Positions 11,801 through 19,344 of a DNA stretch of 64,000 nt are shown in pieces. The stretch's first letter is position 1, and every line of letters starts with the position of its first letter. Source of the stretch: Coriobacterium glomerans PW2. Lineage in GTDB: Bacteria; Actinomycetota; Coriobacteriia; Coriobacteriales; Coriobacteriaceae. The notes under the pieces were generated by a model. It was not told where the DNA came from. It saw nothing but the letters and a program-made list of their open reading frames with translations, and did no database searches. Location: NCBI RefSeq assembly GCF_000195315.1, contig NC_015389.1, forward strand, positions 1 to 64,000. The letters run 5' to 3'. The translations under genes were made by a program, and so were the position numbers.

Positions 11801-12535
11801 ATGAGTGAGACCGGAGCGTTCAGCTCATGCGAGGGCGCAGATCTATCCGCGATTCCGCCCGACGCCCGCTCACCCCTCGATGCGATCATCTTCGATATGG
11901 ATGGCGTGCTCGTCGATACCGAGTATCTCGATTATCGCACCCAGGTCGCCTTCGTACGGCGCGTCAACACGGAATTGGGTCGCTCAGCCGATATCGATTG
12001 CACCTCACTGGTAGGAACTTCCTTTGATGCTCTCTATCAGGAGCTCTGGCACCTGACAGGCGAGGTGCTCCCTTTAGCCGAGCTGCGCCACCGCTTCGAT
12101 CGTGTCGATCGCGCCTCACACGAGAGCCGCGACTACCCAGAGCTGTTCCGAGTGGATGTGGTCCCGCTGATCGATTTCGCCCACGAGCACGGGATCCATC
12201 TGGCGGTCGCTTCATCCTCGGAGCGCATCCTCATAGAGCGGGTGCTCGAAGACTGCGGCATCTTAGATGACGTTGATGTGATCGAGAGCGGCGAGGACGT
12301 TCGGGAGAGCAAGCCGCATCCGGAGATCTACTGCAAGGCGCTGGCACGTCTCGATGCCCAACCTGATCGCACCGTCGCCATCGAGGATTCGACACCGGGA
12401 ATAGCAGCCGCCAAGGCAGCTGGTTTGCGTGTTATCGGCTACCGAGAGACGCGGATGCGAGTGGATCAGACTCACGCGGACTGGCTCGTCGATGACATGG
12501 GAGGCGCTCTCGATATCATCAAACGTCTGATATAG
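11801..12535 (+). CDS. HAD-superfamily phosphatase (beta-phosphoglucomutase/phosphatase type)
   Basis: The protein has the HAD motifs in order: motif I DMDGVLVDTE with nucleophilic Asp (about residues 32-41), motif II serine in AVASSSERI, the motif III lysine in ESKPHPEIY and motif IV AIEDSTPGIAAAKAAGLRVIGY. A helical cap domain lies between motifs I and II, as in subfamily IA enzymes acting on sugar phosphates or similar metabolites; the substrate cannot be read from sequence. The ATG at 11801 is chosen because GGAGG lies 8 bases upstream; a GTG at 11759 would add 14 residues with no such site. A TACAAT -10-like hexamer lies at 11746-11751. The product is 244 residues. Confidence 0.9.
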   Translation: MSETGAFSSCEGADLSAIPPDARSPLDAIIFDMDGVLVDTEYLDYRTQVAFVRRVNTELGRSADIDCTSLVGTSFDALYQELWHLTGEVLPLAELRHRFDRVDRASHESRDYPELFRVDVVPLIDFAHEHGIHLAVASSSERILIERVLEDCGILDDVDVIESGEDVRESKPHPEIYCKALARLDAQPDRTVAIEDSTPGIAAAKAAGLRVIGYRETRMRVDQTHADWLVDDMGGALDIIKRLI

Positions 12536-12609
12536 ACGGTGGTGGATACGTTTGGGCAACATCATGTGTGGCCATGTTCCGTATCCGCAGCAGACGCGCT
12601 CATGAGCTA

Positions 12610-14747
12610 CCAGGTGGCCTTCGTCCTCATAGACTACAAGGGCGGGCGGCGAGCTCGCCGAGCCGCTGCCGCATCTGCTCATCGTGGCCGATGAGTTCGC
12701 CGAGCTCAAAGACCAGCAGCCCGAGTTCATGGAGGAGCTCATGAGCGCCGCCAGGATCGGCCGCAGCCTGGGAGTGCATCTGGTGCTGGCGACCCAGAAG
12801 CCCTCCGGCGTCGTATCCGATCAGATACGCTCCAACATGCGCCTCAAGGTCTGTCTCAAGGTCGCCGACGCGGCCGACTCCAAGGAGATGATCGGCCGCC
12901 CGGATGCCGCCGACATCCCGGGACCGGGCCGCTTCTACATGCTCGTCGGCTACAACGAGCACTTCCTGGCGGGACAGGCCGCCTACGCCGGCGCGCCCTA
13001 TGCGCCGGTCGACGTCTGGCCCCCCAGAGTCGATGACGCCGTCGACGCCGTCGACGAGCGGCTCGACGTGACGGCCTCGGTGAAAAAGCGCCGGGAGACG
13101 CGCGCCGCCGACGGCGTCGAGGAGATCAACGCCGTGCTCGAGGGCGTCCGCGAGGCCGCGAGCGGCCTGCCCGATGCGCGCGCCGAGGCCCGCCCGCTGT
13201 GGCTGGCTCCCCTGCCGGCCCATATCGGCCTCGCTGAGCTGGAGCAGAGCGGCATGCGTGGGCTCGTCGCCGAAGCGCAAGGCGCCTCGAGCTACATCTC
13301 CATCCTCGGCGAGGTCGACATTCCCGAGCGTCAGACCAGAGAGGCCCATCTGATCGACTGGTGCGAGACCGGCAACCTCGCGATCTACGGAGCCCCGGGG
13401 ACGGGAACATCCGAGCTGGCCGTCACGGCGCTGGTCTCGATGGCGAAGCGCTTGGATGCGTCCCGCTTGGAGATATACGCGATCGATCTCGAAGGGGGAG
13501 CGCTCTCCGCGCTCCTCGCGCTGCCGCAATGCGGCGGCGTCGCGCGGGGAGACGATGCGGAGCACATGGAGAATCTCTTCAGGCTCCTCGAGACCAGCAT
13601 CGCATCTCGCCGCGAGCTCTTGTCCGCAGGAGAGCAGGACGAGCTCTCCGCCATGCCCCGCATCTTTCTCGCCATCTCGGGCATCGCCGCCTTCTACGAG
13701 CTGTTCCCCATGCATGAAGACCGTCTGGGTGCCTTGGCGCGCGACGGCTCCCGGCTGGGCGTGCACATGATCATCACCGCCGCCTCCGCGACCGCCGCGC
13801 GCATGCGGTTGCGTTCGAGCTTCCCTGAGGTGATCGCCCTCGCCATGAATGACGAGAGCGATTATGCCACGCTGTTCGGTCACAAGCCCTCGGTCACGCC
13901 CGCGCGCTCCCCGGGGCGCGGGATCGTCAAGCACGGAAAAGATCTGTGCGAGTTCCAGGCCGCCAACGTGGCGTCTGAGGATGGCTCGGTCGTCGAGGAG
14001 CTTCACGGTCTGGCCGATGATATCTCGGCCGGCGATCCCGTGCGCGCGACGCCAATCCCGGTGCTGCCCGCGAGGGTGGGCTCAGAGGAGGTTCTGCTGG
14101 GCAAGCCCGCTGGCGCTGCGCTTCCCGTCGGCTTTTCAAAAGAAACAGTGGCACCTCTGTGGATCCCCTTGGATCGGGCCCCATGTCTGCTCGCTCTCGG
14201 GGACGATGCGACCAGTCTTTCCAATTATGTGCGCGCTGCCCTCGGTCTTCTGGTCAAAGACTCATCGGCGAGTTTTCTCGCCTTGGATCCGGAGCGCGCT
14301 CTTGGCGAAATCTCCGATAGCAGAATCGCGCAGAGTCCCGAGGAGATGCTTGCCGGCGTTCAGGATGTGATCAGCGCAGAGTCGACACCTGCGTTATTGG
14401 TCTTGATCTCCGCCGTCCGCGTTATGGATGCTCTTCCAGCAGAGATCGCCAAGGGCCTGCAGAGCTACATCGAGACCGAGCGCTTCTCCGGCGCTACGGC
14501 TGTCATGGCTGTCAGCGAGGCGTGGCGCGTCAGGTCGCTCTACGATCGATGGTTCAAGGTGCTGTCCGCCTATGGTAGCGGTATCTGGGTCGGAAATGGA
14601 TTCTGTGATCAAAGCATGTTGCGTCCGGCGCAGATGAGACCCGAATGGCGGCGCGCCATACGGTCCGACGAAGGGTTCGCGACGCGGTTTGGCGTCTGCG
14701 ATCCCGTACGACTGATCTCACCGAATGAGACAGATGGGAATGAGTGA
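12610..14747 (+). pseudogene. essC: EssC-type type VII secretion ATPase, 5'-truncated fragment
   Basis: EssC is the membrane FtsK/SpoIIIE-like motor of type VIIb secretion. The fragment starts inside ATPase domain 2: VAFVLIDYKGG appears in one frame, then the sequence jumps, with a frame change at about 12645, to GELAEPLPHLLIVADEFAEL. The text between these motifs, including the residues normally separating them, is gone. The open part (12684-14747, 687 codons) has the typical MEELMSAARIGRSLGVHL, LATQKPSGVVSDQIRSN and DAADIPGPGRFYMLVG, then domain 3 with a degenerate Walker A (GAPGTGTSE, no lysine). FHA domains, membrane segments and ATPase domain 1 are absent from the window. It may be expressed as a C-terminal fragment, but it cannot be a complete motor. 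Confidence 0.82.
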
Positions 14748-14764
14748 GAAAGAAGGGTGAAACA

Positions 14765-15112
14765 ATGACAAACGAGAATGATGCCACCGGAAAAAAGAGG
14801 GAGGAGCAGCACGTGAGAGAGGTCAACTGGCTGCCGATAGGGTCTGTGGTCATGCTCGAGGCCGCGACGAGGCCAATCATGATCGCGGGAACGATGGTGC
14901 AGGATACGACGACGGGAAGATACTGGGACTACATGGGCTACCCTTATCCCGAAGGACGCGTCGATCCCAAACAGGATTATTTCTTTGATACGGAGACCAT
15001 TCGTACCGTAGTTCAACTGGGATTCGCAGATCAGGACGGATTGTCATTTCAACGCTTTCTGCAAAGCAATATGGAAAAATATGAACACAAGAGGAACGAG
15101 GCGACCCTATGA
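14765..15112 (+). CDS. DUF4176 family protein, type VII secretion-associated (copy 1)
   Basis: This 115-residue protein has the DUF4176 pattern: WLPIGSVVMLEAATRPIMIAG near the start, a middle YWDYMGYPYPEG and a C-terminal part starting YFFDTETIRTVVQLGF. The family is common in type VIIb secretion loci of Gram-positive bacteria, where it lies beside WXG100-like and LXG effector genes; its function is not settled. The ATG at 14765 follows GAAGGGTGAAAC; an in-frame ATG seven codons upstream has no site of its own. It follows the essC fragment by 17 bases and overlaps the next gene (ATGA), so the three form one transcription unit. Related copies occur at 18098 and, as relics, at 34291 and 37650. 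Confidence 0.85.
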   Translation: MTNENDATGKKREEQHVREVNWLPIGSVVMLEAATRPIMIAGTMVQDTTTGRYWDYMGYPYPEGRVDPKQDYFFDTETIRTVVQLGFADQDGLSFQRFLQSNMEKYEHKRNEATL

Positions 15113-15420
15113 GTTCCGGAGAGATCAAGATATCCCCAGATGACGGCCAACAGGCACTCAGTCATCTGCAGGAGCAATCAGATGAACTCAAGAACGCGAT
15201 AGATATATTGACCGCCGCAAACGATGTGCTGAGGGGTTCAAACCCTCAAGGCGATTCAATGAAGGCGGCAATCACCACGCTTGAATCTCTCATCGAGGCG
15301 ACCTCGGAAGCTCTCAATGTGTCTGATGTCAACCACAATCAACTTCAGGCGTCAATAGATGCCCTGATCGAGGCGGATAACAAGTCCGCTTCGGCGATAG
15401 GTGGTGGAGACGGTGCTTGA
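15109..15420 (+). CDS. small helical WXG100/SACOL2603-like secreted protein
   Basis: The 103-residue product is almost entirely helical, with no signal peptide, and resembles type VII substrates of the SACOL2603 type (helix, ASN/GS turn near residues 43-50, helix). It starts GEIKISPDDGQQALSHLQEQ and has the turn LRGSNPQGDSMKAAI; there is no strict WXG. It overlaps the DUF4176 gene by four bases upstream and the putative effector downstream. By analogy with type VIIb loci it would be a small co-secreted partner of the downstream protein. Family assignment is by pattern only. Confidence 0.65.
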   Translation: MSSGEIKISPDDGQQALSHLQEQSDELKNAIDILTAANDVLRGSNPQGDSMKAAITTLESLIEATSEALNVSDVNHNQLQASIDALIEADNKSASAIGGGDGA

Positions 15421-16699
15421 TATCAATACAGACACACTAAAAGAAGTGTCTGAAAAGGTTACAGAAGCAGCAAAAAACGCAAAAAGCGGAAATATCGCAG
15501 GAGGCAAGTGTGATGAATGCATAACGTCATCAGGTTCAGGGGAGTGGGTGAAGACGCAGAAAGAAATCAGAGATACTGAGGATAAAACAATAAGGGGAAT
15601 TGCAATAGGTCTTATAGACTATGCGAAGTTGTGCGACGAGGCAGCGGAAACGCTGCAGGGAAATGTAATCAGACTCAGGGACTCTATACTGAGCGATATG
15701 AACTGCGAAACCGAACTGGGAAATCGAATCATTTTTGATGAATCTGCAGTTCGCGAATCCTGCTTCACCGATGTTAATAGTTCCTATGACAGTCTAAACG
15801 CAGCTATAAAAAGGATCGGGACGTTTGGGATGCCGTACGGTAACAGGGTTACTTCGGCTCTGAATCGTGCAAGCAGTGAAATTAGTGTCCAAGAGACGCA
15901 GATCGGCCTCATGTCATCGTATCTGACTCAACTTAAAAGTGAAATCTCCTCCCTCGAATCAAAACTCGCATCCGGCTTTCCCGATGTCCTGAAGAAAAAC
16001 GGCATCACGTTTAATGTTGACAAAGGGCAGATCACCTTGGATTACATCGGAAAACTCGTTATTTCTCTCAATGATTCCAAAAAGGCGGGGGACCAAAAAT
16101 TTGCACAAACCATTGCAGATAGCTTGTTAGACGATTTCAAACCAAGCAAATATGCCGAGGATTTAAAGGAATTTGCTGATCTGCTCAAGTCGATGGGGAA
16201 GGTGGAGATAGGGGCTGCGGGAAATACGGCCAAGAGAGTTGATGAACTAACTAAAGACGGCTCCGCTCTCAAATCGTTCTCCACGGTCTTCAAGATAGGC
16301 GGAAGGGTAGCGTTCATCCTTGATGCCGGTTCTACTGCTGTCGAAGTAGGCGGCAGAGTTGCGCGGGGCGATATCGACGGGGCGGCAACTGCAGGAAAGT
16401 GGGGGACATTTAGACTTCTCGGAGACGCTGGGATCGGCTTTGCCACGACGATCTTTTGTGCAGTCTTTCCATCTGGTGCACCTGTTGTCATAGCACTAGG
16501 AGTAGTTGGATCCGCCGCTTGGAACGACTTCGTTGACTTCGAGGAGAACAAAGAGCAGAAGAACAATGACTATAATCATCTGAGACCAGAACGAGGCCAA
16601 AAGAACCTCAGGGGGTCGAGAGGCTCCGTCCGATCGGGAGGATTCGGCACGAGGAGCGGCTTCATGCCATCGATCGATGAGAGGGCGGCAACCGCATGA
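15401..16699 (+). CDS. putative type VII secretion effector with glycine-rich hydrophobic C-terminal region
   Basis: This 432-residue protein is not recognised by family. Residues 1-200 are helical (LDINTDTLKEVSEKVTEAAKN onwards, GSGEWVKTQ at about 46), like the N-terminal targeting domain of type VIIb effectors. Residues about 290-370 hold Gly/Ala-rich hydrophobic stretches (IGGRVAFILDAG, GIGFATTIFCAVF, PVVIALGVVGSAAW) suggestive of a membrane-active segment; the tail is Arg/Gly-rich. The gene is visibly more AT-rich than its neighbours, a sign of separate origin. The start is uncertain: GTG at 15401, 15404 or 15413, all inside the previous gene. It overlaps the E1 gene by four bases. A toxin function is inference only. 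Confidence 0.6.
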   Translation: MVETVLDINTDTLKEVSEKVTEAAKNAKSGNIAGGKCDECITSSGSGEWVKTQKEIRDTEDKTIRGIAIGLIDYAKLCDEAAETLQGNVIRLRDSILSDMNCETELGNRIIFDESAVRESCFTDVNSSYDSLNAAIKRIGTFGMPYGNRVTSALNRASSEISVQETQIGLMSSYLTQLKSEISSLESKLASGFPDVLKKNGITFNVDKGQITLDYIGKLVISLNDSKKAGDQKFAQTIADSLLDDFKPSKYAEDLKEFADLLKSMGKVEIGAAGNTAKRVDELTKDGSALKSFSTVFKIGGRVAFILDAGSTAVEVGGRVARGDIDGAATAGKWGTFRLLGDAGIGFATTIFCAVFPSGAPVVIALGVVGSAAWNDFVDFEENKEQKNNDYNHLRPERGQKNLRGSRGSVRSGGFGTRSGFMPSIDERAATA

Positions 16700-17639
16700 G
16701 AGCCTTTTCGCGCAGGAACCGTCGCGCGACGGCCGCGGAGGCCCTGGCTGCGACCGCGTTCAGCCCCGAGGACATCTTCGTCCTTCTGGGCGGTCCCGAG
16801 ATGGGATGCGCATCCGCGGTGGGCGTCGACGTCGACAGGGATGGCTGGCGCATAGAGGGGTGGCACCGGAACGCCATCGAGCGTCTCGCGCCGTCCGGAC
16901 TCGTGGACGCATCCGGCGTCCCGTGCCCCGAGCTCGCCGCCGCCCTGGAGCCGCTCCGCCCGCCCGGCGCGTTCGTCATCGACGAGTCCATCGTTCAAAA
17001 GGAGCGCCCGACCAGGCGGGCGTCCACCGCGATCTGCGTGGACGCCCGCCGCGTCCGCGCGACCGCCCTGATACGCCGGGGCCGTCGCTTCCGTCTCGCG
17101 CCGCTCGCGACGGACCCCGCCGCCCGGGCGGCCTCCTTCGAGCGGGCGCTCGGCCTCGACGGCCACTTCCAGCCCTCGTGGTGGTCGCAGCACGCGATTC
17201 GGCCGTGGGGGAGCAGCGAGGAGAACGAGGCCCACAGGGCGCTGTTCAAAGGCGACGAGGAGGACGTCCGCCTCTGCGCGGCCCGCCACGGCGTCGACCC
17301 GGCCGCCCTGCTCGATCTGAAACGGGTCGGCGCCCGCATTCTGATCCACCTTTACGCCTACTCCCAGGTCGATCCCTCGTGCTCCTACGAGTGGAACCTC
17401 GGCTTCGCCCTGCCCTTCCCGCGCGCCGGTTTCTTCCGGGTGAAGGTGTCCTCGGTCATCCCCCAGAAGGGCTTCTGCCTCTTCCAGGGCTGCTCGCCTC
17501 TCCCGGCTACCCGGCCAACTGGTTCGAGGATAGCGAGCTGGCCAGAGCGTGCCAGTACCAGGGCTACGACTTTCTCGGCGACGGGTGCGATCTGATGGAC
17601 GGCATCCTGGACTTCTGCGACCCACCGAAGGGAGCTTGA
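16696..17639 (+). pseudogene. E-family protein, copy E1, single-base frameshift near the 3' end
   Basis: E1 belongs to an unnamed family with copies E2 and E3 intact (319 and 320 residues) and relic E4. The opening frame runs MRAFSRRNRRATAAEALAAT to CLFQGCSPLP and then leaves the family pattern. Moving one frame at about 17504 restores GYPANWFEDSELARAC and the conserved GYDFLGDGCDLMDGILDFCD end. One base is missing from what should be CCGGGC. All other family landmarks are present: the AIERLAPSGLVDASGVPCPEL segment and PQKGFCLF. Reconstructed length is about 314 residues. It overlaps the effector gene by four bases and the coiled-coil gene starts just after its stop. Function unknown; an EspG-like chaperone fold is suggested in the findings. 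Confidence 0.7.
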
Positions 17640-17640
17640 G

Positions 17641-18078
17641 ATGGAATTCGATATAGATCAGGAACTGCGCCGGGACAGGGCGCGCATGGATGATCTGTGG
17701 TGGCAGATCGCAGGTCTCGACGCGCAGATACTCGGAAAGCAAATGGAGCTCAACAAAGCGAAATCGGTTCTCAGGTCTTGCCAAGATCTTTACCCAAAAT
17801 GTGATGACCTGTATTCCCATGCGGCGAACGTGGGCTCGATGCTCGCACAGGTCATAGGGGAGCAGAGGGTGCTCACGGTGCCCGGCTGCATGGCCTTCAC
17901 AGTGCGTGATCACATCGCCGAGGCCGTCGCCGCCGCCGCCCGGATCGTTTCGAGTCTCGAAAAGGAACTCTCGGGACTCGAGAAGCGCAAAGGCGAGCTG
18001 TCTCAGGAGAGGGATGCCGCATCCCGAAAGCAGGACAGGGACATCGATCGCAAGTGGATACCCGGATATGGCAAGTGA
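17641..18078 (+). CDS. coiled-coil protein, type VII locus-associated (cc family)
   Basis: The 145-residue product (MEFDIDQELRRDRARMDDL) is hydrophilic and predicted mostly coiled-coil, with no signal or membrane segment. Long helices at about 5-45 and 95-140 flank a less regular middle (LTVPGCMAFTVRDHIAEAV). Size, helical character and position between E1 and DUF4176 resemble the small DUF5082/YwqH-type proteins of type VIIb loci, but I cannot confirm family membership. The gene starts within two bases after the E1 stop and ends 19 bases before the DUF4176 start. A relic with the same N terminus (MEFDINQERRR) follows E4 at 37599. Confidence 0.65.
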   Translation: MEFDIDQELRRDRARMDDLWWQIAGLDAQILGKQMELNKAKSVLRSCQDLYPKCDDLYSHAANVGSMLAQVIGEQRVLTVPGCMAFTVRDHIAEAVAAAARIVSSLEKELSGLEKRKGELSQERDAASRKQDRDIDRKWIPGYGK

Positions 18079-18097
18079 TTCGGACAAGGAGAAGCGA

Positions 18098-18424
18098 ATG
18101 AGGAGAGACATCGATACGTCGTGGCTGCCCATCGGCTCCGTCGTGCAGCTGGCACAGGATGACAGCCGTTTGATCATCATCGGATACATGCAGAGGGAGG
18201 AGACGCTGCGCACCGCCTGGGACTACGTGTCGCTTCGCTATCCGGGGGGATGGGCGGGCCCCGACTCGATCATCGCGTTCAACCGCAGCGACATCGCGCG
18301 GACTCTCTACATCGGCTACCTCGGACCCGAGCGAGACCCGCTCCTCGAGTGCCTCTCCGAGGCCGAGCCGGAGCTCGAGAGACTGAAATCCGAGCGTGGG
18401 GGAAAGATCGATCAGTCGAGCTGA
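18098..18424 (+). CDS. DUF4176 family protein (copy 2)
   Basis: A 108-residue DUF4176 protein: SWLPIGSVVQLAQDDSRLIII, then WDYVSLRYPGGWAGPDSIIAF and the C-terminal IARTLYIGYLG. It shares the WLPIGSVV and WDY motifs with copy 1 at 14765 but differs elsewhere. The ATG at 18098 has AAGGAG six bases upstream; an earlier in-frame ATG at 18068 overlaps the cc gene and has no site. The last 13 bases overlap the end of the convergent Y1 gene. It ends GGKIDQSS; the same IDQSS end is found in a fused relic at 37650-37682. Confidence 0.82.
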   Translation: MRRDIDTSWLPIGSVVQLAQDDSRLIIIGYMQREETLRTAWDYVSLRYPGGWAGPDSIIAFNRSDIARTLYIGYLGPERDPLLECLSEAEPELERLKSERGGKIDQSS

Positions 18425-19098
18425 ACTCGCCAGCGCGACGTCCGAGGACGCCTGCGCGCGCGGACGAGACGGTTCATCTCCCGCCTCAGCTCTCGGGCGG
18501 AGATCCCGGTCAGCGCGCGGGCCGGGATGTACACCTCCTCGTAGAGCCTCGCCTCGTTTCCGTGGAACACCATCGCTTTGCTCATGATGTTGTCGATCCT
18601 GCCGGCCTGCTCGCGCCAGGCGAGCATGGCGATCGAGCCCCGCCAGATCCTGGCGGGGCACCACATCGACCACGGCAGGCTGATCGTCTTCATGTCCTGA
18701 GTCCGGCAGCCCGCGGGACCGCACCTCAGCCTGACCCCCTCCTCGTCGATCTCGACGATCTGCCTGAAGGCGAGCGGCGAGGAGCCCGGCTCCCACCCGT
18801 GGCGGATGAAGAAGGGCAGGGCGGTCTTCCTCGTCCCACCGGGGCCGGGTAGCACGCCGAACACGCCGGAGGGCACTGAGACGGCGACCATCGCCGCAGT
18901 TATCGCCAGCACATCGAAGGGGGACGAGAAGACGTGGGGATCCCTCGCGTAGGGCAGCCACACGCCGATCATGCAAACGGGCATCCCGACGACTACCAAG
19001 AGGGTCGCGGGCTGGCAGAATCTGCCCTCCCTCATGTTCGTGTAGCGGCGCCAGTCGCGCAGCTCGTAGCTGAAGTCGAGCGTGACGGGAAGCCTCAT
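18412..19098 (-). CDS. YcxB-like two-segment membrane protein, Y1
   Basis: The 228-residue product starts MRLPVTLDFSYELRDWRRY and has two hydrophobic segments (about 30-50, LLVVVGMPVCMIGVWL; about 62-85, DVLAITAAMVAVSVPSGVFG), followed by a soluble part with IVEIDEEGVRLRC and the C-terminal EEVYIPARALTGISARELRREMNRL. This layout, two membrane segments plus a YIP(R/K) strand near the C terminus, fits the YcxB-like family. A C5 run on the plus strand (G5 on the coding strand) lies 8 bases before the start and acts as the ribosome-binding site. TACAAT on the coding strand (plus-strand 19140-19145) may be its -10 box. It is convergent to the E1-cc-DUF4176 unit; homologues Y2 and Y3 are likewise convergent to E genes. 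Confidence 0.75.
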   Translation of the reverse strand: MRLPVTLDFSYELRDWRRYTNMREGRFCQPATLLVVVGMPVCMIGVWLPYARDPHVFSSPFDVLAITAAMVAVSVPSGVFGVLPGPGGTRKTALPFFIRHGWEPGSSPLAFRQIVEIDEEGVRLRCGPAGCRTQDMKTISLPWSMWCPARIWRGSIAMLAWREQAGRIDNIMSKAMVFHGNEARLYEEVYIPARALTGISARELRREMNRLVRARRRPRTSRWRVQLD

Positions 19099-19187
19099 GG
19101 CATGGACCCCCTGGAGTCGTCTCGGTCATCCTCGCAAGATTGTACCATGGGGGTCGGCTTCGATCGCGCGCCCGCGGATGCTCCGAT

Positions 19188-19243
19188 CCGGGAGCGCGCG
19201 CCGTCGCGTATACTTGGGCGGAGCGGGCCCGCCGCCGGACCCG
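19188..19243 (+). repeat. conserved promoter-like element, copy 1
   Basis: A 56-base sequence is repeated at 24567-24622 with one mismatch. It contains GCGTATACTTGG, with TATACT as a good -10 hexamer, but no clear -35 box at the normal distance. Here it leads into a relic of a B gene and the A1 copy; the second copy leads into E2. The same -10 hexamer TATACT occurs at 27516-27521 before the next A block. Confidence 0.6.
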
Positions 19244-19330
19244 GCGGCTCGGTCTGCCCGCTGGTCTTGGTTCCGGACATCACGGCTCCCGGCGGGGACG
19301 GGGCCTCGCGAGGCGAGGGCCCCGGGCGTT
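19236..19330 (+). pseudogene. B-family relic with both ends joined
   Basis: Bases about 19242-19264 match the start of the B membrane segment (GGCTCGGTCTGCCCGCTGG, compare GCTGCTCGGTCTGCCTGG at 33262), and from about 19275 the sequence matches the last codons of B (GACATCAC, then CCCGGCGGGGACGGGGCCTC, compare 33958). About 650 bases in between are missing. In intact arrays B stops inside the start codon of an A gene; this relic keeps the same order before A1. Confidence 0.55.
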
Positions 19331-19344
19331 TCGACTGAAGGAGA

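Noticed and set aside
16576-18213. 545-codon minus-strand frame opposite E1 and cc
   Set aside because: Shadow of the plus-strand E1/cc genes; no motif.
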